A stretch of 64,000 bases of DNA, taken from positions 5,260,001-5,324,000 of the forward strand of contig NZ_CP074349.1 of NCBI RefSeq assembly GCF_018343775.1, given 5' to 3'. Source of the stretch: Pseudomonas cichorii (GTDB lineage: Bacteria; Pseudomonadota; Gammaproteobacteria; Pseudomonadales; Pseudomonadaceae). Position 1 is the stretch's first letter; each line of letters starts with the position of its first letter. The notes beneath the pieces were generated by a model, which saw only the letters and a program-made list of their open reading frames with translations, had not been told where the DNA came from and made no database searches. Shown here in pieces: positions 1 through 8,059 of this stretch. A program made the translations under genes and the position numbers.

Positions 1-3000
1 ATCGCGCCCCTCTTGCAAGGCCTGACGATGGGGTGTCGGCAGCAGTCCCAGTTCGGCCGGAGAAAACTTCAGATCGAAGGGAATGGCACTCCCCCAACTG
101 TTGTTCACCACGTCATATTCGTGCATGTGGGACATGGTGCTGAAGTCGTCTTTGTTGACCCAGTAACCGGCAATCGTGGCGTCATAAGCCACCCCCACAC
201 TGCCTTCGCCATTGCGGGAGGCGACCATTACACCGGCCACCAGCGTGGCGTGATCGCTGAAGACGCCGCCACTGCCCTCGCCCGCCATCTGTCCCGGCGT
301 GGCATTGGCCAGCCAGTTCTTGTCGATGTTGTCTTTCAGGTCGGCGTGACGGTAATCGAGCACTTCCTTGGTCGTGCCGAAAGGACTGGTGGTTTCGATC
401 TGGGCAATCCTGACGCCCTTGCCGGTGTAATCCTTCCAGACCGGAAGAATATTGGCCTGGGACAGATACCACTGATCGGTCGCCAGCGGATCGTCAGGCA
501 GGTCCGCAGTCTTGAGGTACACCGCAGCGCGCATTGTCGCGCTTTCACCGGTTCCCATGCTGATAACCGTACCGGCCTCATTGCCCTTGGCGTCGGCAAC
601 GGTGTACTTGAAGCCCATGATGCCGGTAAAGGTTGCATCAGGCGTAAACAGCACATCGCCAGCCTGGGTCACGCTGGCCGTACCACCCACGACATCGAAC
701 AGTCCGGTGATGTGCAGCGCATCATGCTGCCAGTCGATGTCGTTCTGCAGCAGTTGCTCCTTGCCGATCAGATGTGCACTGGTACGCTCGAAAGCCGCAC
801 CGGCCTTGTCGTTGCTCAGGACATCCTTGACCAGCAGAGGGTTCTCGATCCCTTCGCTGGTAGCGCTCGGAATCTCGACCAGCTTGAGGTTCTTGAAGTT
901 GATCTTTTCGATGTTCTGCAGGAAATCGGTACCGTCGCGCCCTGCAACGGTGTCGCTGATCCAGACACCTTCTGCCGTTCGTGTCAGACGATAGTCGGCA
1001 AAGTCGCCGGACAGCTCGACGACGTCCAGGCCGTCACCACCGTCGATCACGTCATCGCCCGCACCACCGATCAGCACATCGTCGCCGGCACCGCCGTTAA
1101 GGTTGTCGTCATCCTGACCGCCGTCGATGAGGTCGTTGCCCAGGCCGCCTTGAATACGGTCATTGCCACGGTGCCCGCGCAATACATCGTTGCCGGCTCC
1201 GCCCAGAATGACGTCGTTACCATCCTCACCCGACAACGCATCATTGGCGTACCCACCGATGAGTACATCATCGCCGTCGCCGCCGCGCATATAAACCGTG
1301 CTGGACCCGCCGCCGATGAAGGTGTCATTGCCACGACTACCCTGAGCAATTTCCACACCGGCATCTGCCAGGTTGAGATAAACACCTTTATCGCCCAGAA
1401 CCTGAACGATATCGGTGCCATCTCCTCCATGGATATTCTCGGACAGGTCTTCGCCATCAATCAGTAGAACATCATCTCCGGCACCACCATAGAACGTATC
1501 GCTACCCTGGCCACCGGCCAGCCAGTTGGTCTGGGCATCGCCTTGCAGCACATCATTGCCCGAGCCGCCAGTCGCATTGTTTACGCCCTTCGATGCCACA
1601 TCGATGTGCTCACCCGTTGTGGAAGAAGAGGAATAACCACTCACAGGAGAGACGTTACCTCCACCCTGTGTAGAGATAACAGTGCCTGTGCCGTTTGCGG
1701 TAAAGACATGACCATTAGGGTTGGCCAGAAAGTTGGCGGCAATGGCTTCCTTGCTCACGCCGTTCTGAACAAAGGTTCCTCGTGCGAGAACTTCGTTACC
1801 GTCACGCACTTCGCCGCTTTGAGCCACACTGTTCAAGTTGATCCGGGTAATACCCAACTCTGCAAATGACTTCAGTTCGCTCTTTTCATTGGCGTCCACT
1901 GAACCATTACCATTGGCATCATCCCAGCTCTTTCCATCGTGGTTGGCGTCGACCCAGACTTTGACACTCGACCAGGCATCATCACGGTTATCGAAAACAC
2001 CGTCAGCGTTACTGTCCAGGCTCGCCAAGGCAGTAAATCCGTTCGAGAAACGTTTTTCTCCGGCATTGCCGTCTTTGCCCGCTACCCCACCGAAATACTC
2101 GGAAAGTGTTTCGCTGATGTTGTCGATCTTGCCATTGGCGTTGGAATCCACAACAACGATGCCGTCTTCAGGACTTACCCAACCCGTTTCTTCCAGGCTG
2201 CCGCCATCGTTGTCGGCATCGAACAGTACCGGTGCACCGAGGTAATCCGTCAACCTTACGCCATCACCATTCAGGTCCAACACCAGCGGATCCGTCGGTA
2301 ACGTCACGCGGGCACTTGCATCGCCCGAGTTCAAAAGTGCAGCCAGTGTGCTGCCATACGTCATGCCCTGAGTCGAGTTACGCAGGCTGAAATCAAACAC
2401 ATCCTTGACGGTGTTGACGTTACCCGGACGATAACCATCAGCCAGAATCTGCGTGGCCGCATTGGTAAAGGTATTGTTGATCCAGTTGCCCTGATATTGA
2501 TTCAGGTTGAGCTTGTTGGCGTCGTAACTCAGGTTCCAGCCGCCACCACTGTTGATCAGGCCCTGAGCAACTTCAGCGGCTGCGGCATCGTGATCAACGG
2601 ATTCCTTGTATTTGATCCCAGATGCAAGATCGGTATTCAATGAGAAATCATTGTTTGCCATACCGCCGCTTAGGTCACTGGAATTCAGCCACAAGCTGCT
2701 CTGACTGCCGTCATATACAACTCCGCCTCGCGCCATGTCTCCACGGATTATTTCTGCGCCAAAACCATTTAAAAGCGCGTCGATATTGTCCAGATTGTTA
2801 CCTGGAAAAAGGTCACCCTGTTCATCGTTCGGGTTGTAGCCAAGGACTTTCAACGAGGCGTATACGAAATCAACACAGCTGTTAGTCAACAGATTGTATG
2901 TCGCTGAATCGAAACCACCTGCTGGCGGATTACTGGAAAAATTCATCAGGGCCGTGTACTGCGACTCTGTCAGCTTGACGGTAACCTCATAGAGAGTTTC

Positions 3001-3231
3001 CTGGTACGCGCTGTCATCATCCATGACGACTTGACCAGGCCCGAACATTTCATCAAGCCTTGAGGCGAACCCGAAGCTCTTGCTGGCTACGCCATCGCTT
3101 ACGCTGTACCACATGTGCCCACCGGGCGAATCATGAAGATCGCCCGCTTTATGGTCGCTTTTATCCTGTTGGTAAACATAGTCGGCACCAACACCAGCAA
3201 CCTTGTAAGTAACGCTGTAGCTCTTTTCCAC
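1..3231 (-). CDS. Large RTX / EF-hand / subtilisin-like (S8) secreted protein, partial (C-terminus beyond window)
   Basis: Open for 1077 codons and still open at the left edge. The only usable start is GTG with AAAGGA 10 nt upstream; an in-frame TAG lies just before. Visible order: residues 1-150, a domain with GGHMWYSV (His39) and TNSCVDFV (Cys119), resembling the Cys-His arrangement of permuted NlpC/P60 (LRAT-like) hydrolases; about 315-460, EF-hand-like DxNxDG loops such as LDLNGDG and VDANHDG; about 553-735, some 13-15 RTX nonapeptides (GGxGxDxx), which fold around calcium in type I secreted proteins; about 795-905, a cadherin-like repeat; from about 930, a subtilisin-like domain with E946, a DHATLVAGV motif (H994) and VVNNSWG (about 1042-1048). 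The Ser motif and any type I secretion signal would lie outside. No signal peptide is seen, as expected for type I secretion. Function is inferred; the N-terminal domain assignment is the weakest part. Confidence 0.8.
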   Translation of the reverse strand, partial: MEKSYSVTYKVAGVGADYVYQQDKSDHKAGDLHDSPGGHMWYSVSDGVASKSFGFASRLDEMFGPGQVVMDDDSAYQETLYEVTVKLTESQYTALMNFSSNPPAGGFDSATYNLLTNSCVDFVYASLKVLGYNPNDEQGDLFPGNNLDNIDALLNGFGAEIIRGDMARGGVVYDGSQSSLWLNSSDLSGGMANNDFSLNTDLASGIKYKESVDHDAAAAEVAQGLINSGGGWNLSYDANKLNLNQYQGNWINNTFTNAATQILADGYRPGNVNTVKDVFDFSLRNSTQGMTYGSTLAALLNSGDASARVTLPTDPLVLDLNGDGVRLTDYLGAPVLFDADNDGGSLEETGWVSPEDGIVVVDSNANGKIDNISETLSEYFGGVAGKDGNAGEKRFSNGFTALASLDSNADGVFDNRDDAWSSVKVWVDANHDGKSWDDANGNGSVDANEKSELKSFAELGITRINLNSVAQSGEVRDGNEVLARGTFVQNGVSKEAIAANFLANPNGHVFTANGTGTVISTQGGGNVSPVSGYSSSSTTGEHIDVASKGVNNATGGSGNDVLQGDAQTNWLAGGQGSDTFYGGAGDDVLLIDGEDLSENIHGGDGTDIVQVLGDKGVYLNLADAGVEIAQGSRGNDTFIGGGSSTVYMRGGDGDDVLIGGYANDALSGEDGNDVILGGAGNDVLRGHRGNDRIQGGLGNDLIDGGQDDDNLNGGAGDDVLIGGAGDDVIDGGDGLDVVELSGDFADYRLTRTAEGVWISDTVAGRDGTDFLQNIEKINFKNLKLVEIPSATSEGIENPLLVKDVLSNDKAGAAFERTSAHLIGKEQLLQNDIDWQHDALHITGLFDVVGGTASVTQAGDVLFTPDATFTGIMGFKYTVADAKGNEAGTVISMGTGESATMRAAVYLKTADLPDDPLATDQWYLSQANILPVWKDYTGKGVRIAQIETTSPFGTTKEVLDYRHADLKDNIDKNWLANATPGQMAGEGSGGVFSDHATLVAGVMVASRNGEGSVGVAYDATIAGYWVNKDDFSTMSHMHEYDVVNNSWGSAIPFDLKFSPAELGLLPTPHRQALQEGRD

Positions 3232-3263
3232 CGTCTTAGAGTCCTTTCGCTATTTTTAAAAAT

Positions 3264-3764
3264 CTAAATCTTGGGGCTGTAGTAAGAAAACTCTACGTAC
3301 CCTTCCGTACCACTGAATGCGTCAACTTTATCCACCGTCGAAACTTCGACCGTGTAATCCCCAGGGAGAAGAGCAAAATGCTTTATATCTCTGACCTGCG
3401 TAGACTTGTATTTACCCTCGTATTCAAATGCCTGCCCCGAGTCAATGCCCGTGGTGACTAAAACCTCATCAAAAAACAACTGACCATCTTTCAGAACACG
3501 CAAATGGACAGGAATGGGAACACCGCCCTCGTTATAAAGCCCGCCCCCCCATACTGCTTTCTGGTGATCGATATCGGAGGCTTTTTCACTCCACACAAAT
3601 AACAGAGCAACTCTATAGCCACCACGCTCAGCCACGCGAAACTGCGCAGAGACTTTCTGATTGGCCAAAGAAAGATTGACAGGCTTGACTATCAACACCG
3701 GACTTGAGCAACCCACGAGGAAACCCGACAAAAAGAGAGCGAAAAAACGTTTAATGAAAGACAC
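3264..3764 (-). CDS. Small lipoprotein of unknown function (DUF5625-like)
   Basis: Protein of 166 aa from a GTG start, preferred over a TTG ten codons upstream because AAGAAGGA sits about 6 nt before it and it gives a compact signal peptide. The N-terminus is basic, then hydrophobic, ending in a lipobox (FLVGC), so it should be lipid-anchored in the envelope. The mature part is beta-rich with a repeated WS/VWGG theme and resembles proteins labelled DUF5625; that match is from memory. It ends 32 nt before the start of the large RTX protein on the same strand, so the two are probably cotranscribed. It may protect against, assist or anchor the RTX protein, but nothing in its sequence states a function. 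Confidence 0.7.
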   Translation of the reverse strand: MSFIKRFFALFLSGFLVGCSSPVLIVKPVNLSLANQKVSAQFRVAERGGYRVALLFVWSEKASDIDHQKAVWGGGLYNEGGVPIPVHLRVLKDGQLFFDEVLVTTGIDSGQAFEYEGKYKSTQVRDIKHFALLPGDYTVEVSTVDKVDAFSGTEGYVEFSYYSPKI

Positions 3765-3821
3765 ACTTGATTCCTTCTTCCCATTGGTAAGCAAACCCGG
3801 TCCACAACAACGATAAATTGC

Positions 3822-4202
3822 TCATGAAAAATCGCGCTCAAAAACAAAAATCACCATCAAAAACAAACCATGCGAAACAACCGACACTCTGGATATCCAC
3901 AGCCCGATTTTTTTCAAATAACGTGCGCTGACCAGCCACCCGAAAAAAGCCAAAGCGCCTCCAAGCCACCCGACCTGTGAAAACGCAAAGATTTCTATAA
4001 GGAACGTCACGAAGTTCCAGTTACCACCGATGCCATAAACCCAGACCAGATAGCAAAAAGCAGAAAGCGGAACACTGCAGCCCCAGATAAACAGAGAAAC
4101 CGCATGTTCGGGCTTGTATTTGATGGCGATAAAATTCGAAAGCAACAATCCTGAATAAACGTATATATCCAGGCCGGCGAGAACTCTCTTCAGCTCATCC
4201 AT
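3822..4202 (-). CDS. Small integral membrane protein of unknown function
   Basis: Polytopic protein of 126 aa with about four hydrophobic segments (around residues 15-32, 36-58, 63-92 and 100-120) and a short polar C-terminus ending RDFS. The start chosen is the second of two close ATGs (4208 and 4202), both served by a GGAG; a GTG further upstream is less likely. It lies 57 nt upstream of the lipoprotein start on the same strand and is the first gene of a probable three-gene unit ending in the large RTX protein. No family is recognised. A membrane protein beside an envelope lipoprotein and a multi-domain secreted protein suggests an accessory or immunity role, which is inference only. Confidence 0.6.
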   Translation of the reverse strand: MDELKRVLAGLDIYVYSGLLLSNFIAIKYKPEHAVSLFIWGCSVPLSAFCYLVWVYGIGGNWNFVTFLIEIFAFSQVGWLGGALAFFGWLVSARYLKKIGLWISRVSVVSHGLFLMVIFVFERDFS

Positions 4203-4524
4203 TAGCATCCCGCTCCATGCGTTAACCACTTGCCTTTAGTCGGCACTCCCATAGAGCGGCTGACGCCTGCCTTGATCATCGCAGGAAAACATCGTCACCT
4301 TGCTTACGAGCGTCCAAAAAGCACATTGCCATCAAATGTATCTATCGCGATACATTCCTGCAAGTTAAGTTTTTTGTTCTGAAAACAAGCAAGTAGAGCA
4401 TTTTTCAGGCATAAACCTTACCAGCCGCCAGAAGCTCGACAGGCTCGTGATGCGGCTGTCATGGATTGCCCTGACACAGCTCGATGATGTTGAATCGCAC
4501 GACACCGACCAGGAAGCCCCCTCA
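4203..4524. other. Intergenic region between divergent genes
   Basis: No convincing gene is present in these 322 nt. It should contain the divergent promoters of the leftward membrane-protein/lipoprotein/RTX unit and of the rightward EamA-type exporter. Its most distinctive content is a perfect inverted repeat, listed separately. Short open frames here have no Shine-Dalgarno sequence and atypical composition. Confidence 0.6.
4335..4356. promoter_or_regulatory. Perfect inverted repeat, candidate operator
   Basis: AATGTATC and GATACATT are perfect 8-nt inverted arms separated by TATCGC. The size and symmetry suit a dimeric repressor of the TetR or MarR type. It lies between the divergent leftward unit and the exporter gene, with no adjacent regulator gene, so any cognate protein would be encoded elsewhere. 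No T-run follows, so it is not an intrinsic terminator. Confidence 0.5.
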
Positions 4525-5421
4525 ATGAAACTCCACCACCTGCTCCTCGCCATCCTGGTTACTGCACTCTGGGGCCTTAACTTCTCGGTCATCAAGCTTG
4601 GCCTGACCTCAGTCGATCCGTTCATCCTCGCAGGTCTGCGCTTCACGCTCTGTGCGCTGCCTGCGATCTTTTTCATTCCCAAACCTGATGTCGCGTGGCG
4701 TTACATCATCGGTTACGGGCTGATATTCGGCATAGGCCTGTGGGGTGTCGTCAATCTGGGGATCAAGACCGGGCTGTCGGCGGGGATTGCTTCGCTGGTT
4801 TTGCAGTTCAGCGCGTTTTTTACGATGCTACTGGGGGCCTGGGTGTTCAAGGAGACCATCACGCGCTACCAGTTGGCCGGGATTGGCGTTGCGCTGTGCG
4901 GGCTGTTGAGCATCATCTTTATTGCGGATGGCTCGGTCACTGCGACCGGCTTGATACTGGTGCTGTTTGGCGCGGCGGCCTGGAGTGTCGCGAACATCAT
5001 CAATAAAAAGGCCAATACCCCTCAGGTATTTGCCTTTGTGGTCTGGTCCAGCGCGTTTTCGCCGATCCCGCTTTTCCTGCTCGACTATATCGTCAACGGC
5101 ACCAGCGGCTACTCTGCACTGATCAACCAGATCGACCACCGTGCTGTTCTGTCGATCCTGTTTCAGGTTTACCCCAACACCTTGTTCGGCTATTGGGTCT
5201 GGAACTCGCTGCTCAAGCAATACCCGGTGTCCACCGTTGCGCCATTGTCATTACTGGTACCTATATTCGGGATGCTGGGCTCGGTGGTGATTTTCGATGA
5301 AAGCCTGTCGCCGATGAAAATCGTTGCCGTGGGCCTTATCGTATCGGGTCTGGCCGTCGGTCTTTACGGGCAACGCATTCGCAATGCCTTGTTCGCTGGC
5401 CGCAGTCGCCCTCTGGCCTGA
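4525..5421 (+). CDS. eamA: EamA/DMT-family exporter, similar to the O-acetylserine/cysteine exporter EamA
   Basis: Inner-membrane transporter of 298 aa in the 10-TM drug/metabolite superfamily with two EamA repeats. The N-terminal pattern WGLNFSVIKLGL ... LAGLRF ... LPAIFF matches E. coli EamA (YdeD), which exports cysteine-pathway metabolites; the similarity continues through PLSLLVPIFG in the second repeat. The start is the ATG with AGGAAG 9 nt upstream; an in-frame ATG 26 codons earlier would add a polar, non-membrane extension. It stands alone, divergent from the RTX unit, with a palindromic candidate operator upstream. The substrate is inferred and could be another amino-acid derivative. 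Confidence 0.75.
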   Translation: MKLHHLLLAILVTALWGLNFSVIKLGLTSVDPFILAGLRFTLCALPAIFFIPKPDVAWRYIIGYGLIFGIGLWGVVNLGIKTGLSAGIASLVLQFSAFFTMLLGAWVFKETITRYQLAGIGVALCGLLSIIFIADGSVTATGLILVLFGAAAWSVANIINKKANTPQVFAFVVWSSAFSPIPLFLLDYIVNGTSGYSALINQIDHRAVLSILFQVYPNTLFGYWVWNSLLKQYPVSTVAPLSLLVPIFGMLGSVVIFDESLSPMKIVAVGLIVSGLAVGLYGQRIRNALFAGRSRPLA

Positions 5422-5492
5422 TCGATGAATCATGAACAACGGGCAGCATCACCGGTCGAAAAGATCGTCCTCAAACATTCCAAGGTTCCCGC

Positions 5493-6326
5493 ATGAGCAC
5501 TACTCCTTACACGCCTCCAAAGGTCTGGCAGCCTGCCTCGTCCGGCGGCACCTTCGCCAATATCAACCGCCCGGTTGCCGGTCCCACCCATGAAAAGGAA
5601 CTGCCGGTCGGCAAACATCCGCTGCAGCTCTACTCCCTGGCCACACCCAACGGAGTGAAGGTCACGATTCTGCTGGAAGAGTTGCTGGCACTTGGGCACA
5701 GCGGTGCCGAATATGACGCCTGGCTGATCAAGATTTCGGAAGGCGATCAGTTCTCCAGCGGTTTTGTCGGAGTCAATCCCAACTCCAAGATCCCTGCGTT
5801 GCTGGATCGCAGCCAGGAGACGCCAGTGCGGGTATTCGAGTCCGGCTCGATCCTGCTTTATCTGGCGGAGAAGTTTTCCAGCTTTCTGCCCACCGATCAC
5901 GCTGGCCGGACAGAAACCCTGAACTGGCTGTTCTGGCAAATGGGCGCTGCGCCTTATCTGGGCGGCGGTTTCGGGCATTTCTATGCCTATGCACCGGAAA
6001 AGATCGAGTACGCCATCAACCGTTTCGCGATGGAAGCCAAGCGTCAGCTGGATGTGCTGGATCGTCGTCTGGGCGAAAGCCGTTATCTGGCCGGCGATAC
6101 TTACACCATCGCCGACATCGCCGTGTGGCCATGGTATGGCGCACTGGTGCAGAACAGTGTGTATTCCGCAGCGGAGTTTCTGTCAGTGCATGAATACCCG
6201 AACCTGCTTCGCTGGACCGAAGAGATCGCCGCACGCCCTGCCGTCATCCGCGGCAAGAAGGTCAATCGCACATGGGGTGATGAGGCGGATCAGGTTGCCG
6301 AGCGGCATCACGCGTCTGATTTGTAG
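5493..6326 (+). CDS. yghU: Glutathione-dependent disulfide-bond oxidoreductase (YghU family)
   Basis: GST-fold protein of 277 aa matching E. coli YghU almost throughout: the N-terminal FANINRPVSGPTHEK-like stretch, LPVGKHPLQLYSL, TPNGVKVTI, NPNSKIPAL, the ESGSILLYLAEKF glutathione-binding region of the thioredoxin-like domain, and a helical C-terminal domain with AGDTYTIADIAVWPW. YghU binds two glutathiones and shows disulfide-bond reductase activity rather than classical conjugation. It is cytosolic. It sits 71 nt after the exporter gene. The stop codon overlaps the first arm of a REP-type inverted repeat. Confidence 0.93.
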   Translation: MSTTPYTPPKVWQPASSGGTFANINRPVAGPTHEKELPVGKHPLQLYSLATPNGVKVTILLEELLALGHSGAEYDAWLIKISEGDQFSSGFVGVNPNSKIPALLDRSQETPVRVFESGSILLYLAEKFSSFLPTDHAGRTETLNWLFWQMGAAPYLGGGFGHFYAYAPEKIEYAINRFAMEAKRQLDVLDRRLGESRYLAGDTYTIADIAVWPWYGALVQNSVYSAAEFLSVHEYPNLLRWTEEIAARPAVIRGKKVNRTWGDEADQVAERHHASDL

Positions 6327-6411
6327 GAGAGAATTTATTCGCGAGAGGCCCGTGAGAGCGATAGATTTTCTTTGGATCTACAGGCGTATCGCGGATAAAT
6401 GCGCTCCTACA
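6322..6411. repeat. Pseudomonas REP doublet in inverted orientation (REPIN-like)
   Basis: The left arm (6322-6344) begins TGTAGGAG and continues with a TTATTCGCGA core; the right arm (6387-6411) is its near-perfect reverse complement, ending GCGCTCCTACA. Two such arms flanking a short variable spacer is the structure of REP doublets mobilised by RAYT transposases in Pseudomonas. The left arm overlaps the yghU stop codon. Confidence 0.75.
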
Positions 6412-6553
6412 TCACCTCTTCTATCGCTCAAAAATACAAGAGGCAGCGCATGATAATCATCCGTGACGCCAGGCTGTATGCAGGATGCTTCTGAATCTCG
6501 TGTCTCCTGCGTAGCAAGCTGAAATTCTTTTACCCAGTAGTTCGGAGCCTGCA

Positions 6554-7726
6554 ATGCCCCAAGACAAAGACCCACTCGCCCAGACTGCGTTGTCCCAACA
6601 TGGCCGTAGCGCCAGCAGCGGGCCGGGCATTGCGGTGAATCCGCCGGTGGTGCGCATGAGCACGGTGTTGTTCGACAGCCTGCAAAGCCTGCGTGAAGCG
6701 GAAGCTCGCACTTCGGGGCCGGATCGCTCGCTGACGTATGCGGCCAACGGCAACCCGACGGCCTTTGCATTGCAGGATCTGGTTTCCGAGCTGGAAGGTG
6801 CCCACGGCACTTGTCTGTACTCCACAGGGCTGGCCGCAGCGGCGCAGATGTTTCAGGCGTTTGTGCGCCCTGGTCAGCATGTGCTGATCACCGAGGCGGT
6901 ATACGGCCCGGTTCGTCGGCTGGTCAGGACCTGGATGACAGCCTTCGATATCGAGTTCGATTATTACGCCGCCGACGGCAGTAACGTGGAGTCATTGATC
7001 AAGCCCAATACGCGCATGATTTACGCTGAAGTCCCCGGCTCGCTGACGTTCGACATGTGTGATCTGCGAGCCCTGTCGCGGCTGTGCAAAGAGCGCAATC
7101 TATTGCTGGCGGTGGATAACTCCTGGGGTTCGGGGGTGCTGTTCAAGCCCCTTGAGTTGGGCGCGGACATTTCGTTGATGGCCCTGACCAAATACATCGC
7201 CGGGCATTCGGACGTGATGATGGGCAGCATCAGCACCACCGAAGAGCACTGGAAAACTCTCAAGACCATGAACACCGCCGTGGGCAATACCGTGAGCCCC
7301 GACGATGCCTACCTTGTGCTGCGCGGTGCACGAAGCCTTGCGGCACGCATGAAGATGCACGAGCACAATGCCCTGCAAGTCGCACAATGGCTGCATGGCC
7401 ACGAGCAGGTCGGTCGTGTCCTGCATCTGGCACTGCCGAGCGATCCGGGACATGCCCTCTGGAAGCGGGATTTCCATGGTTGCAACGGTTTGCTGAGCTT
7501 CGAGTTCAAGACCGCCGACCGTCAGGTGCTGGACCGTTTTACCGGAGCCTTGAAGCTGTTTGGTGTCGGTTATTCATGGGGTGGCTTTGAAAGCCTGGTG
7601 TCGGAGGTGGATCACTATGGCGCCCGGGAACAGGGTCTGCCGATGCTGCGCCTGCAAATCGGCCTGGAAAACCCGGATGATCTGATCGAAGACCTGAAGG
7701 CCGGATTTGCAGCCACCCAGAACTGA
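6554..7726 (+). CDS. metC: Cystathionine beta-lyase-like PLP-dependent enzyme
   Basis: Protein of 390 aa with the fold-type I architecture of the Cys/Met-metabolism PLP family. The likely Schiff-base lysine is K213 in the LTKYIAGHSD motif; other family marks are YAANGNPT near the N-terminus, the phosphate-binding CLYSTGLAA region and AVDNSWGSG containing the PLP-pyridine Asp. The LTKYxxGHSD and SWGGFES patterns favour cystathionine beta-lyase (cystathionine to homocysteine, pyruvate and ammonia) over gamma-synthase, but substrate is hard to fix within this family. The ATG start has a GGAG 6 nt upstream. It is transcribed alone between a REP doublet and the xseB promoter. Confidence 0.85.
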   Translation: MPQDKDPLAQTALSQHGRSASSGPGIAVNPPVVRMSTVLFDSLQSLREAEARTSGPDRSLTYAANGNPTAFALQDLVSELEGAHGTCLYSTGLAAAAQMFQAFVRPGQHVLITEAVYGPVRRLVRTWMTAFDIEFDYYAADGSNVESLIKPNTRMIYAEVPGSLTFDMCDLRALSRLCKERNLLLAVDNSWGSGVLFKPLELGADISLMALTKYIAGHSDVMMGSISTTEEHWKTLKTMNTAVGNTVSPDDAYLVLRGARSLAARMKMHEHNALQVAQWLHGHEQVGRVLHLALPSDPGHALWKRDFHGCNGLLSFEFKTADRQVLDRFTGALKLFGVGYSWGGFESLVSEVDHYGAREQGLPMLRLQIGLENPDDLIEDLKAGFAATQN

Positions 7727-7754
7727 AGGCCAGCCACTCTGCCCCTTCAAGCGT

Positions 7755-7783
7755 TTGCCCCGCGGCCCCGGCTCTGCTAGTGT
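7755..7783 (+). promoter_or_regulatory. Candidate sigma70 promoter for xseB-ispA
   Basis: TTGCCC and TAGTGT are spaced by 17 nt, with a TGC just before the -10, in the 90-nt gap between the PLP-enzyme gene and xseB. Predicted transcription would start about 25 nt before the xseB ATG. Confidence 0.4.
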
Positions 7784-7816
7784 CGCGGCGGTTTAATCTT
7801 CACCGGGAATGCCGCC

Positions 7817-8059
7817 ATGGCCCGCAAGAAAGCTGCACTGGATTTCGAACAATCCCTTACCGATCTGCAAACGCTGGTTGAGCGTCTGGAGAATGGTGAG
7901 CTGTCGTTGGAAGACTCATTGACCGCTTTCGAGCAAGGCGTGCGCCTCACACGTGACTGTCAGAATGCCCTGGCCCAGGCCGAGCAGAAGGTGCAGGTAT
8001 TGCTGGAGCGCGACGGCGAACTGGCCGAAGAGCCCTTTGAAGCGGATCAACCCGAATGA
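7817..8059 (+). CDS. xseB: Exodeoxyribonuclease VII small subunit
   Basis: The 80-aa length and sequence are typical of Xse[27 protein letters not shown] followed in the family by the conserved [12 protein letters not shown] helix. Several XseB copies wrap around XseA to form the complex that degrades single-stranded DNA to oligonucleotides. The stop codon overlaps the ispA start (ATGA), which implies translational coupling. The C-terminus is acidic. Confidence 0.95.
   Translation: MARKKAALDFEQSLTDLQTLVERLENGELSLEDSLTAFEQGVRLTRDCQNALAQAEQKVQVLLERDGELAEEPFEADQPE

Noticed and set aside
13-1467. 484-codon open frame on the plus strand over the RTX repeats
   Set aside because: The minus strand encodes clear GGxGxD repeats and protease motifs; the plus frame is their reverse reading.
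1030-1580. Regular short repeats that look array-like
   Set aside because: They vary in sequence and encode RTX nonapeptides in frame; there are no constant repeats with unique spacers, so this is not CRISPR.
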